Shown: positions 1 through 6,836 of the stretch, one piece after another
How the letters are laid out: each line of letters starts with the position of its first letter
Numbering within the stretch: the first letter of the stretch is position 1
NCBI GenBank assembly: GCA_012961925.1
Contig: DTYK01000212.1
Span: 1 to 9,683, forward strand
DNA length: 9,683 bases
Direction of reading: 5' to 3'
From: Candidatus Latescibacterota bacterium
Lineage (GTDB): Bacteria > Latescibacterota > MVCY01 > DTYK01
Made by a program: the position numbers and the translations under genes
The notes under the pieces: generated by a model
Database searches by the model: none
Told to the model about the DNA's origin: nothing
What the model saw: only the letters and a program-made list of their open reading frames with translations

Positions 1-94
1 ATCCGGCCTCCGAGTTATGTCTCCTCATAGCCTCCATTATTGGAGCGACCTTGATGAAGTTCGGCCTTGCACCGATGATGTGGGCTATCTTCAT
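1..94 (-). CDS. wecB: UDP-N-acetylglucosamine 2-epimerase (WecB), N-terminal part, cut by window edge
   Basis: The first 31 codons are visible and the gene runs off the left edge. The peptide begins MKIAHIIGARPNFIKVAPIM, the first beta strand and phosphate-binding loop (GARPNFIKVAP) typical of the non-hydrolysing UDP-GlcNAc 2-epimerase family. That family interconverts UDP-GlcNAc and UDP-ManNAc in the cytoplasm. The ATG at 94-92 overlaps the TGA of the upstream PaaK-like gene as ATGA, so translation is probably coupled. A purine-rich TGAGGGG lies about 9 bases before the ATG. In this cluster the product would supply a ManNAc-type donor for the repeat unit (inference). The family call is strong because the signature is at the extreme N-terminus; the catalytic residues lie outside the window. 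Confidence 0.85.
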   Translation of the reverse strand, partial: MKIAHIIGARPNFIKVAPIMEAMRRHNSEAG

Positions 95-1491
95 CTTCTC
101 TTTCCCCTCAGGGGGGTGATGGGGACCTCCCTGAGGATCAACCGCTGTTTGGCCCGTGGGGTTCTGGGTATCTGGGAAACCGATTTGATTTCGATCTCAG
201 CGCTGGAGCCAAGGTAGTAGCGCAGGACCCTCATTATCCCCCGTCTCTCTGCATAGGTTAAAGGTCTGTCTTTAAGTACCAACATCTGATAATAAGCCCT
301 ATCTTTCTGGATCAACTGATACTGATCGAGATACTCAAGTTTTGCGAACGAGGTCCGGAAGGCCACGGGAAGCACTATATGACCATCAGGTGCCAGCAAC
401 GCATCATCAACCCGCCCCTCGAGCTCACCTAACAGGGGCAAGCCCCGTCCACAGGGGCAGGAACGATCAGCAAAAGCCCCCAGGTCACCGGTCCTGTAGC
501 GAATGAAGGGCATTGAATAGTTTTGAAGGGAGGTTGCCACTATCTCGCCAAGGTCATCTCTGCCGAGTTCGTTCTTAACGACCTCAACTATACCATACTC
601 TGAAGCAACATGATACCCCTTATGTTTCTCGCACTCTCCGGCCATGGCCACCATTTCCGCCTGGCCCCAAGCATCGAAGACCCTGCACTGGAACCTATCC
701 TCGATCAGCTCCCGTTGATCGGAGAAAAGCTGCTCTCCGGTGGTGAGGACGGTCTGAACAGGAAGAACGCGACCCTGTTCTGCCAGGCGTTTTGCCAGGT
801 AATAGACAGCAGAGGGGTGTCCCTGAATTGCCTCTGGCGAAAACCGCTCTATCTGATCCAGATAGAGATCCACCGTTCGAGAATCGAGATGGTGAGTCGA
901 CAGCAGAAGTTGATTTTCCCATCGATTGAAACGCCAGTAGGGAGGCCGATTGGTGAAAAACCTTCCAGCGATGGTCACCCTCCGTTCCCCAGCGTCAAAA
1001 CCCGCCCACCGGTAAAACCTGTACAGGGTCGCGTAATTGTACTCCCAGCGCAGCCTTCTATCTGTATAGAACTTCAGCTTCTGGCCTGTGGAACCGCTCG
1101 TAGAAAAGGGCGTGCTCGCTGATGAAGGGATATTTACGGCCAAAAGGGCACGAAAATTCTTCCTTATTAAGCCCTTGGTCAAGAAGGGCAGCTTCACCAG
1201 GTCCTCCTTAGTCCTTATATCGTGAGGTTTCAACCCCCTCTCTTCAAATATCCGCCTGTAGTAAGGGACGTTTTCGTAAGCATGCACGATGAGCTGCTGC
1301 AAACATCGGTTCTGCAAGTCCTCAAGTTCAGATGGACTTAGCCACTGGCTTCGCTCTAACCCTTCGAGTATTGCAGAAAATTCCCCACCAAACCTCCTCT
1401 TAGCCTGCCAGTACCCGTAGATGTTAAGGGCAATATCTTGGAGCAAAACAGGACAACGGTAGTATATCTGCTGCGCAAGCCTGTTTATCAT
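91..1491 (-). CDS. PaaK/CapK-type adenylate-forming ligase (phenylacetate-CoA ligase family)
   Basis: A 466-residue protein of the adenylate-forming superfamily, nearest in layout to phenylacetate-CoA ligase and the CapK proteins of polysaccharide loci; these activate a carboxylate as an acyl-adenylate. Visible motifs are the phosphate loop FSTSGSTGQKLKF (129-141), the AMP-site segment FDAWGQAE (272-279), YRTGD (332-336), the hinge-like LEGRVDD (357-363), and RTPRAKQR (443-450), whose K448 sits where family members carry the catalytic C-terminal lysine. C287, H290, H294 and the pair in CPCGR (345-349) could form a metal cluster (inference). There is no signal peptide or membrane segment, so it is cytoplasmic. 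The ATG overlaps the CapA stop as ATGA, and its own TGA overlaps wecB. The ribosome site is weak, which suggests coupling. The substrate and acyl acceptor are unknown, and no acyltransferase partner is visible. Confidence 0.82.
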   Translation of the reverse strand: MINRLAQQIYYRCPVLLQDIALNIYGYWQAKRRFGGEFSAILEGLERSQWLSPSELEDLQNRCLQQLIVHAYENVPYYRRIFEERGLKPHDIRTKEDLVKLPFLTKGLIRKNFRALLAVNIPSSASTPFSTSGSTGQKLKFYTDRRLRWEYNYATLYRFYRWAGFDAGERRVTIAGRFFTNRPPYWRFNRWENQLLLSTHHLDSRTVDLYLDQIERFSPEAIQGHPSAVYYLAKRLAEQGRVLPVQTVLTTGEQLFSDQRELIEDRFQCRVFDAWGQAEMVAMAGECEKHKGYHVASEYGIVEVVKNELGRDDLGEIVATSLQNYSMPFIRYRTGDLGAFADRSCPCGRGLPLLGELEGRVDDALLAPDGHIVLPVAFRTSFAKLEYLDQYQLIQKDRAYYQMLVLKDRPLTYAERRGIMRVLRYYLGSSAEIEIKSVSQIPRTPRAKQRLILREVPITPLRGKRR

Positions 1492-2627
1492 CCTGAGAGC
1501 ATCCTGATCCTGTGGATAAGTGCAAACAGCAGAAGCTTTAGATGAAAAACCCTGAAGCGCTTCAAACGGGTGAGGACCCCGTACAGCCCATCCCGTCGGA
1601 TAGAGACGGAAAATCCGGTCCTCTGATTCGAGAGGAAATCTACTCCCGCCCTTTGCCAGAACTTCCTGTCGCTCGACCCATCTTCAAGATAGCTCGATAA
1701 CCTCTTTATTCTCCTTATGATGCCATCGGTCGCCTCTTCAGAAGCAACCTGTGGCTGGTAATCATCGTTGATCCAGATAGGAAGAAGGTCAACCGCCCGG
1801 AGCCCATCCCGATCAAAGGTGACGCGGAAAACAGCGCCCTCCCTCCTCCTCTCGTTCAGATTGTCGAAGACAAAATTGCCCAGGCTGTAAGCGATCATAC
1901 CGTCCCGATGCCGCTCCAGCCCGTGAAGCACATGGGGATGATGGCCCACAACCAGATCAGTTCCGAATTCTATGACCCTTCGGGCCTGTCCGCGGCACTC
2001 AGGGGGAGGGTACTCGACGTTCTCATATCCAAAATGCAGCGACACCACACAGATGTCCGCCTCCTCTTTCATCCGTCTGACATCACTTTCTATCATCGGC
2101 AGATCGATGGGTGCAGCAGTATACTCATTACGGGGATCTATCGCATTATATGCTGACGTGTAAGCAAGAAACCCTATCCTTATCCCTGAATCTGCCAGCA
2201 CGACGACAGGTTGGGCCGTCCCCTCAGGCGAGTTCGCCAGACCGACAGGCTCGATCCCGCCGCCTTTAAGCATGTAGATCGTATCTTCAACCGCCCTTGC
2301 TCCGTAGTCGTAGATATGGTTGTTGGCAACAGAAAGGACCCGAAAGCCCGCCCACGCCAGGCCATCGACGGCTGCAGGATCCGCCCTGAAGCTGGTCTGA
2401 ACGAAGGGAACCGGACTGCCCCTCGATGAGAGAGGGGCCTCCAGATTGCCGAACACCACATTAGCCTGGCAGAGCACAGATCTGATCTTTCTAAATGGGT
2501 GGCGGGGGCCGAAACGGGATATCTTTTCACCAACCTCCCGTGAAAGCATGATATCACCCACAGCTATCAGAGAAGCAAGGCCCGTCGAATGGCCTCTTCG
2601 TCCTGTCCAGAGATTGATGAACTCCAT
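1488..2627 (-). CDS. CapA-family metallophosphatase-like protein (polysaccharide/poly-gamma-glutamate locus type)
   Basis: A 379-residue protein of the CapA (PGA_cap) family, a calcineurin-like metallophosphoesterase fold first named from the poly-gamma-glutamate capsule operon. The metal-site motifs appear in family order: VGDIML (23-28), GNLEAPLS (60-67), SVANNHIYDYG (99-109), SLHFGYE (196-202, where many members have HWGxEY), GHHPHV (228-233) and YSLGNFVFD (247-255). All expected Asp, Asn and His positions look intact. About 120 residues follow the core; they end in a basic, hydrophobic stretch (RFRVFHLKLLLFALIHRI) that may touch the membrane. No N-terminal signal peptide is evident. It starts 12 bases after the deacetylase stop with a weak ribosome site. 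Glutamate-polymer genes (capB/capC) are not seen, so its role is probably in polysaccharide modification, with substrate unknown. Confidence 0.85.
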   Translation of the reverse strand: MEFINLWTGRRGHSTGLASLIAVGDIMLSREVGEKISRFGPRHPFRKIRSVLCQANVVFGNLEAPLSSRGSPVPFVQTSFRADPAAVDGLAWAGFRVLSVANNHIYDYGARAVEDTIYMLKGGGIEPVGLANSPEGTAQPVVVLADSGIRIGFLAYTSAYNAIDPRNEYTAAPIDLPMIESDVRRMKEEADICVVSLHFGYENVEYPPPECRGQARRVIEFGTDLVVGHHPHVLHGLERHRDGMIAYSLGNFVFDNLNERRREGAVFRVTFDRDGLRAVDLLPIWINDDYQPQVASEEATDGIIRRIKRLSSYLEDGSSDRKFWQRAGVDFLSNQRTGFSVSIRRDGLYGVLTRLKRFRVFHLKLLLFALIHRIRMLSG

Positions 2628-2639
2628 CGGTCTGCCATC

Positions 2640-3515
2640 TCAGATATTCTGAAGGTCCTTAAACGACATCAGTTGCACCCCGTCTCTTGCCAACGCCTTC
2701 TTGAGTTCAGGGCTGGTCAATACGCTGACTTCGATCTCCCGCTCCTTAACGTAATATGTGTAATCGGCCAATCGGCCGTCAACATAGCCGGGATGGCAAT
2801 AGATTTCGTTTATCCCATTGGGCAGGTTCTCTATTATGCCGATCCAGCTCCTAAGGGAGACCTTGCTGCTCTCATCGGCATATCCAGGTGTAATCAATCG
2901 GTCAGCGGTCCTTAGACCTTGTAGATGAGCAAATAACATCAACAGCCGCGCAAATGAATGAGTGCCAAGGCTTCGGGGGTGTGACAGATAATACCTTGCG
3001 ACGTTGATCCCCCTGCGGCTGGTGCGGATGAACAGATATCGGTTGTGGGACCGCATCATCGAAATCCCCCTCTTTTTTGCCACCTTAATGGCTGCTATGA
3101 AGAAAGGGGGATAGAGATGCTTGTTCTCCTGACCATCGAAATGGGTAGGTTTAACCCCAAATTCAAGCAGTCTCTCCACCTGCCTATCCAATTCCAAAAT
3201 CATCTCCGACATCCTTATCCCCCCTGACAGTAGCCTCCCAACAAAGGCAGCCCCGAGAAATTCCCCTTCTTCATTCACCAAAGATCCAACCTCATCGGGC
3301 GGCGATACAGGCCTGCCCACGGTAAGGTTCAGGTGAATCCCGATACTTATATCCGGAAACCTCTTTGCCAGATCGGCCACCTCATCTATAGATGGCATAT
3401 TCGCAAGGACACTTGTGCTCCGTACTATCCCCTTCTCTATGGTCTCAATGATGCCCCTGTTCACACCAGCGGTAAAACCGAAGCCGTCGGCATTTACAAT
3501 AAGCCCTTTAAACAT
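2640..3515 (-). CDS. ChbG/YdjC (HpnK-like) carbohydrate deacetylase family protein with altered metal-site motif
   Basis: A 291-residue protein whose N-terminus (GLIVNADGFGFTAGVNRGII) and C-terminus (VLTSPELKKAL) line up well with E. coli ChbG, a chitooligosaccharide N-deacetylase. Family landmarks are IGIHLNLT (58-65, H61), THFD (124-127, H125), H133 and YCHPGY (239-244). The family consensus NADDFG reads NADGFG here: Asp10 is kept but the second Asp, expected to bind metal, is Gly11 (codon GGC). The following DSHxHxH-like segment is also divergent (DGQENKH, 127-133). The fold call is firm, but deacetylase activity is uncertain. The gene lies 11 bases after the upstream glycosyltransferase stop and has no clear Shine-Dalgarno, suggesting coupled translation. 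In this cluster it could remove an N-acetyl group from a HexNAc residue (inference); WecB and CapA lie downstream. Confidence 0.83.
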   Translation of the reverse strand: MFKGLIVNADGFGFTAGVNRGIIETIEKGIVRSTSVLANMPSIDEVADLAKRFPDISIGIHLNLTVGRPVSPPDEVGSLVNEEGEFLGAAFVGRLLSGGIRMSEMILELDRQVERLLEFGVKPTHFDGQENKHLYPPFFIAAIKVAKKRGISMMRSHNRYLFIRTSRRGINVARYYLSHPRSLGTHSFARLLMLFAHLQGLRTADRLITPGYADESSKVSLRSWIGIIENLPNGINEIYCHPGYVDGRLADYTYYVKEREIEVSVLTSPELKKALARDGVQLMSFKDLQNI

Positions 3516-3526
3516 GAGGTTTATCT

Positions 3527-4672
3527 CTATCTGTTAATTACAGAGCTGTAAAGACCAAGGAGTTTTCTCTCCTCGCAGGCCCAGTTGTACACGTTCTCCA
3601 CCAGATACCTTCCGCGACTCCCCATACTTCTTGCCTTCTCCGGATTATCCAATAAGAATCCGATGGCGGCAGCGAATTCTCCCACGTCATCCGGCCTTAC
3701 AAGTATAGCGCAATCCTGATCCTTCACAAACCGCCTTACTAAAGGGAGATCGCTGGAGACCACCGGAAGGCTACAGGCCATGTATTCAAAGAGCTTAATG
3801 GGGATGGCCACCAGGAACCTCTGCTGCGGGGGATGGTGGTTTATCCCTACCTTGCTCCTGTTAAGGTACCCCACCACCTCCGTATGTGGGACCTGACCTA
3901 AAAGGACGAAGTTGTCCTTGAGACCATATCGGTCCAGGATGCTCCCTGACCACCTAATTATCTCCGGGGGGGTACCGAGAAGACACCATTTGAAATCATA
4001 CCCCCCCCTCTTCAATTCAAGGCCCACATCGAACATAAAGGAGAGGCGCGGCTGCGAGATGCTGCCGATGTGTATTATGTCAAACTCAAGATTGGGCCCG
4101 GCGATACGTTCACCCGGACTCTTGAACAGACCAAGCAGGGGGAAGTTATAGAGTGTCACCTTTCTCTTCGCACATCGGAATCGATCCGTGAGTGGGTCAG
4201 TTGGTGTGGTAACCGCATCGAAATACTTTGCCGTCACCATTTCGAGCCTTTCGAGCAAAAGACTTGATATCCTCCGCAGGTGAGAGGGTATCCAATCCTT
4301 TAACATGATATGTCTTGGATAATCCTCATGGATATCTGAGATTATCCTTCCCCTGGTGAAGAGTTTTAACAACACCCCTACCGGCAACAGTTCCGGATTA
4401 TGGAGGTGGTATACATCCGCCTTCTGTCTCATCGCCACCAAAAGGCTCCTGAGGGTCGTGCTCGTAATCCTCTGAAATCTGTTTTTATGTTTCGGCAATG
4501 CAACGATCCTGACGCCATCGATGATCTCGTCCCTGTCATGCTGGGCGATCAATATCACGTCATACCCGGCCTTCACGAGGCTTCTGGCGTGTCTATGAAA
4601 TATCTTGCCGTCAAATACGTAGTATGCGGAGGTGAGGATGCAGACCTTTCTTCTCATAGACTTTCTATCCAT
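3527..4672 (-). CDS. GT4-family glycosyltransferase (second)
   Basis: A 381-residue GT-B-fold retaining glycosyltransferase that would transfer a sugar from a nucleotide donor to the lipid-linked intermediate at the cytoplasmic face. The N-terminal half has VYHLHNPELLP (87-97) and SDIHEDYPRH (112-121), typical of capsule and O-antigen GT4 enzymes. The donor half has HIGSIS (201-206) and PIKLFEYMACSLPVVSSD (291-308). E296 matches the second Glu of the EX7E motif, while the first position is V288, as in a GT4 subgroup. Two starts are possible: ATG at 4672, with AAAGGA about 8 bases upstream and a 19-base overlap with the epimerase gene, or ATG at 4657, which forms an ATGA overlap. I kept the first. 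Residues 221-236 are encoded partly by G8 and C7 runs. Donor and acceptor are unknown. Confidence 0.85.
   Translation of the reverse strand: MDRKSMRRKVCILTSAYYVFDGKIFHRHARSLVKAGYDVILIAQHDRDEIIDGVRIVALPKHKNRFQRITSTTLRSLLVAMRQKADVYHLHNPELLPVGVLLKLFTRGRIISDIHEDYPRHIMLKDWIPSHLRRISSLLLERLEMVTAKYFDAVTTPTDPLTDRFRCAKRKVTLYNFPLLGLFKSPGERIAGPNLEFDIIHIGSISQPRLSFMFDVGLELKRGGYDFKWCLLGTPPEIIRWSGSILDRYGLKDNFVLLGQVPHTEVVGYLNRSKVGINHHPPQQRFLVAIPIKLFEYMACSLPVVSSDLPLVRRFVKDQDCAILVRPDDVGEFAAAIGFLLDNPEKARSMGSRGRYLVENVYNWACEERKLLGLYSSVINR
3966..3972. repeat. mononucleotide tract G7 (C7 in coding sense)
   Basis: Seven consecutive G on the plus strand fall inside the second GT4 gene, encoding the Thr-Pro-Pro at about residues 234-236. 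The tract is in frame as given. It lies 28 bases from a C8 tract in the same gene. Runs of this length can slip during replication. Confidence 0.75.
4001..4008. repeat. mononucleotide tract C8 (G8 in coding sense)
   Basis: Eight consecutive C on the plus strand read as AAG AGG GGG GGG in the second GT4 gene (residues 221-224, K-R-G-G). The gene is intact here. Poly-G runs of this size in surface-glycan genes are a known phase-variation substrate in some bacteria; whether this one varies is unknown. Confidence 0.75.
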
Positions 4673-5595
4673 CGCTTGGTCCTTTTGAGGCCCTCTTCAA
4701 GCGTGACCATCGGGATCCATTTTAGCTTCTTCCGGATCTTTTCGATGTTCACCACCCTTCTCCGGATGTTGTCGATGTCCCTCCGGTCGACATACTCAAC
4801 CTGGGCCTCAGAGTCAAAGAGGACAATTATGAGGTCGGCAAGCTCATTAACGCTTGTCTCCCTTCCCGTCCCCACATTGAACACCTCCCCCTCCGCCTTT
4901 GGAGAGAGAGCGGCCAACAACGTGGCTTCGACAGCATCGTCCACGTAGGTAAAATCCCTTGTCTGGGATCCATCACCGTGGACAGGGATGGGCTTATCAT
5001 GAAGGATAGCCTCGAAAAATTTTGCCACAACCCCACAGTATGGATTGGTGAAACTCTGCTTGGGTCCATAGATATTCGAGTACCTTACGGAAACCGTCGA
5101 CAAGCCATAGGATTCGTAAAATGCCATACAATAATGTTCACCGGCCAGTTTGCTGACCGAATAAGGGGTCAAAACATTCAACGGGTCATCCTCATTGATC
5201 GGTAGATAACGAGGGTTCCCGTAAACCGAGGTTGAGGAGGCATAGATCAATCTTCTCACCTCATGTCTGCGGGCAGCAAGCAGCATGTTTAAAGTGCCCC
5301 CTATGTTCGTCCTCATATCGTCCCTCGGATTTTTAGTTGAGGCTATAATGTTCCGTGCAGCACAGTGGAAGATGATCTCAACCCCCTTCACAACGCTATC
5401 CACAAGATCCTCATCAGTCACGCTCCCTTTAACAAATTCCAGTGAGTCTGACCGGGGCAGGTTTTCCATTGAGCCCGTGAACAGATCGTCGAGAACCCTG
5501 ACTCTGGCACCTTCCTGCAACAGCTTTTCAACGACGTTTGAGCCGATGAAACCGGCCCCACCGGTGACCAAGACCTTCATCCCTTTGAATCTCAT
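4654..5595 (-). CDS. NAD-dependent UDP-sugar 4-epimerase/dehydratase family (extended SDR)
   Basis: A 313-residue extended short-chain dehydrogenase/reductase, the usual size for GalE/Gne/WbpP-type nucleotide-sugar epimerases. Motifs are TGGAGFIGS (11-19) for NAD, VLDD (34-37) with an acidic cofactor-selecting residue, YASSTSVYG (118-126) for the catalytic Ser/Thr region, YSVSK (145-149) with Y145/K149, and HGDGSQTRDFTYVDD (206-220) for sugar-nucleotide binding. The likely reaction is 4-epimerisation of a UDP-hexose or UDP-HexNAc in the cytoplasm; the substrate cannot be fixed from motifs. The ATG at 5595 is chosen because AGGGG lies 8 bases upstream. An internal Met at residue 6 begins the canonical Rossmann strand but has its AGGG too close. 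The gene follows a 65-base gap, the largest in the window, and its end overlaps the next gene. Confidence 0.88.
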   Translation of the reverse strand: MRFKGMKVLVTGGAGFIGSNVVEKLLQEGARVRVLDDLFTGSMENLPRSDSLEFVKGSVTDEDLVDSVVKGVEIIFHCAARNIIASTKNPRDDMRTNIGGTLNMLLAARRHEVRRLIYASSTSVYGNPRYLPINEDDPLNVLTPYSVSKLAGEHYCMAFYESYGLSTVSVRYSNIYGPKQSFTNPYCGVVAKFFEAILHDKPIPVHGDGSQTRDFTYVDDAVEATLLAALSPKAEGEVFNVGTGRETSVNELADLIIVLFDSEAQVEYVDRRDIDNIRRRVVNIEKIRKKLKWIPMVTLEEGLKRTKRWIESL

Positions 5596-5660
5596 TTTCC
5601 TTTCCCCTCTTCCAATTTGCCGTTAGGCCATATTGAAGCAGTGGAGCACTACGCCGTCTT
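5596..5660. other. largest intergenic gap in the cluster
   Basis: Sixty-five bases separate the first GT4 stop from the epimerase ATG. On the coding strand the gap holds a possible short hairpin (5638-5652; six pairs including one G-U, loop CTC) with no T-run after it, so it is not a convincing terminator. The epimerase ribosome site (AGGGG, 5604-5608 in complement) lies at the other end. No clear promoter boxes are seen. Confidence 0.4.
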
Positions 5661-6836
5661 TCAGTTCCTGATAACGGAGGAGTACAGATCTATGATCCGC
5701 TCCGATATCCGCTCCAGGTCAAACCGGTTGCGGGCGTAAGTGGCTATCTGGACAGGATTATACTCTTCAGGGTGATCCAACACATATGCTATCGCCTCGG
5801 CCAGGGCCTGATGGTCTCCGGGTGGGACCAGGAGTCCGGTGCCATCGGTGACGATCTCCTCAGGCCCCCCACATCTGGTTGAGACGACAGGCTTACCGCA
5901 GGCGAGGGCCTCGATGAGCACGAGAGGTAAACCCTCAGTGAAACTCGGAAGAACCAGCAGATCCGACGCTGAAAGCCATAGAGGAACCTCGGTGAGCGGC
6001 ACCTCATTTATAAATGTGACCCTCTCGGTCAGGCCTAAACGCTCTACCAATCCGGCAAATTCTGCCTCATCCCCTCTTTTGGCCCCTACCAGGAGAAGCT
6101 CTATATTATCCCTGGAGGAGCTCAGAATGGATATTGCCCGGATGAGCACAGCAAGTCCCTTACGAGGATCAAACCTGCCGATATAAACAACCCTCTCTTT
6201 GCCCTTCGAAAGCCCCTTCTCGGTCTCCGCCACATCCCTGGGGATAGGGCGAAATAGCCGGAAGTCAACACCGTTGGGGATCACCGTCACCCTTTCGGCT
6301 GGAACACCCAGTGGACCTATCTTCCTCCTGAGTTCCTCACTTATGGAGATGACAGCGTCGGACCGAGAGAGTGCCCATACGATCATCCTGCGAAGGGCCC
6401 TCCGCTTTATGAAGACATTAATGTCGGCCCCATGGATAGTCACTATCACCGGCCTACGGGTCATCCTGGCAAACACAACAGCGGCGACCCCTTCAGGGTA
6501 GGCTGTATGGACGTGGATAATATCAAAATCGAGCCTCTTTCCGACCTTGTAGAGCGCGAGCAGGTAGGTAAACCAGGCAATTGAAATTACCGCCATTCTC
6601 GGGAATATCAGGTATCTCGGATGGAAGACCTCGATCCCATCCAGCTCCCTCCGCCAGGGGACCTCGTTAAACTGACTCCACCTCCCAAACCCTCCTACAG
6701 GTGGAAACCAGGGTACTGGAGCAACCACCTTTATCTCGCATTCCCGCCGGAGGAAGTCCACCTGTTCCTTGATGAATACACCTGAGATCGGTTCAACCCT
6801 GTTAGGGAAGAGATGTGATGTTAAAAGGACCTTCAA
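5661..6836 (-). CDS. GT4-family glycosyltransferase (TuaC-like layout), TTG start
   Basis: A 391-residue GT-B retaining glycosyltransferase with all major GT4 signatures. The N-terminal domain has SHLFPN (7-12) and SGVFIKEQV (18-26). IIHVHTAYPEG (106-116) and TIHGADINVF (133-142) lie in the acceptor half, and VIPNGVD (185-191) marks the linker. The C-terminal domain has YIGRFDPRKG (218-227; R221 and K226 would contact the donor phosphate) and SFTEGLPLVLIEALACGKPV (298-317), a complete EX7E motif with E301 and E309. The start is TTG at 6836-6834, overlapping the upstream TGA as TTGA, with GAGGAG 5 bases before it; this supports TTG as genuine and coupled. It is cytoplasmic or membrane-associated. 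The sugar specificity cannot be read from the sequence. Confidence 0.9.
   Translation of the reverse strand: MKVLLTSHLFPNRVEPISGVFIKEQVDFLRRECEIKVVAPVPWFPPVGGFGRWSQFNEVPWRRELDGIEVFHPRYLIFPRMAVISIAWFTYLLALYKVGKRLDFDIIHVHTAYPEGVAAVVFARMTRRPVIVTIHGADINVFIKRRALRRMIVWALSRSDAVISISEELRRKIGPLGVPAERVTVIPNGVDFRLFRPIPRDVAETEKGLSKGKERVVYIGRFDPRKGLAVLIRAISILSSSRDNIELLLVGAKRGDEAEFAGLVERLGLTERVTFINEVPLTEVPLWLSASDLLVLPSFTEGLPLVLIEALACGKPVVSTRCGGPEEIVTDGTGLLVPPGDHQALAEAIAYVLDHPEEYNPVQIATYARNRFDLERISERIIDLYSSVIRN

Noticed and set aside
102..116. CCCCTCAGGGG inverted repeat near the wecB start
   Set aside because: The stem is very short with a 3-base loop, lies inside coding sequence and is explained by the last codons plus a ribosome site; it has no T-run.
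610..1122. Plus-strand open frame of 170 codons
   Set aside because: It lies entirely antisense to the well-supported PaaK-like gene, shows no family signature and has a low-complexity basic composition.
4400..4948. Plus-strand open frame of 182 codons across the GT4/epimerase junction
   Set aside because: It runs antisense to two genes with clear catalytic motifs, and its Ser/Thr/Arg-rich translation looks like a reverse-frame artefact.
3527..5700. Both glycosyltransferases end in nearly the same peptide (LYSSVIRN and LYSSVINR), suggesting a repeat or duplication
   Set aside because: The codons differ at most positions, so there is no nucleotide repeat; a similar LYxxL-type helix ends many GT4 proteins.
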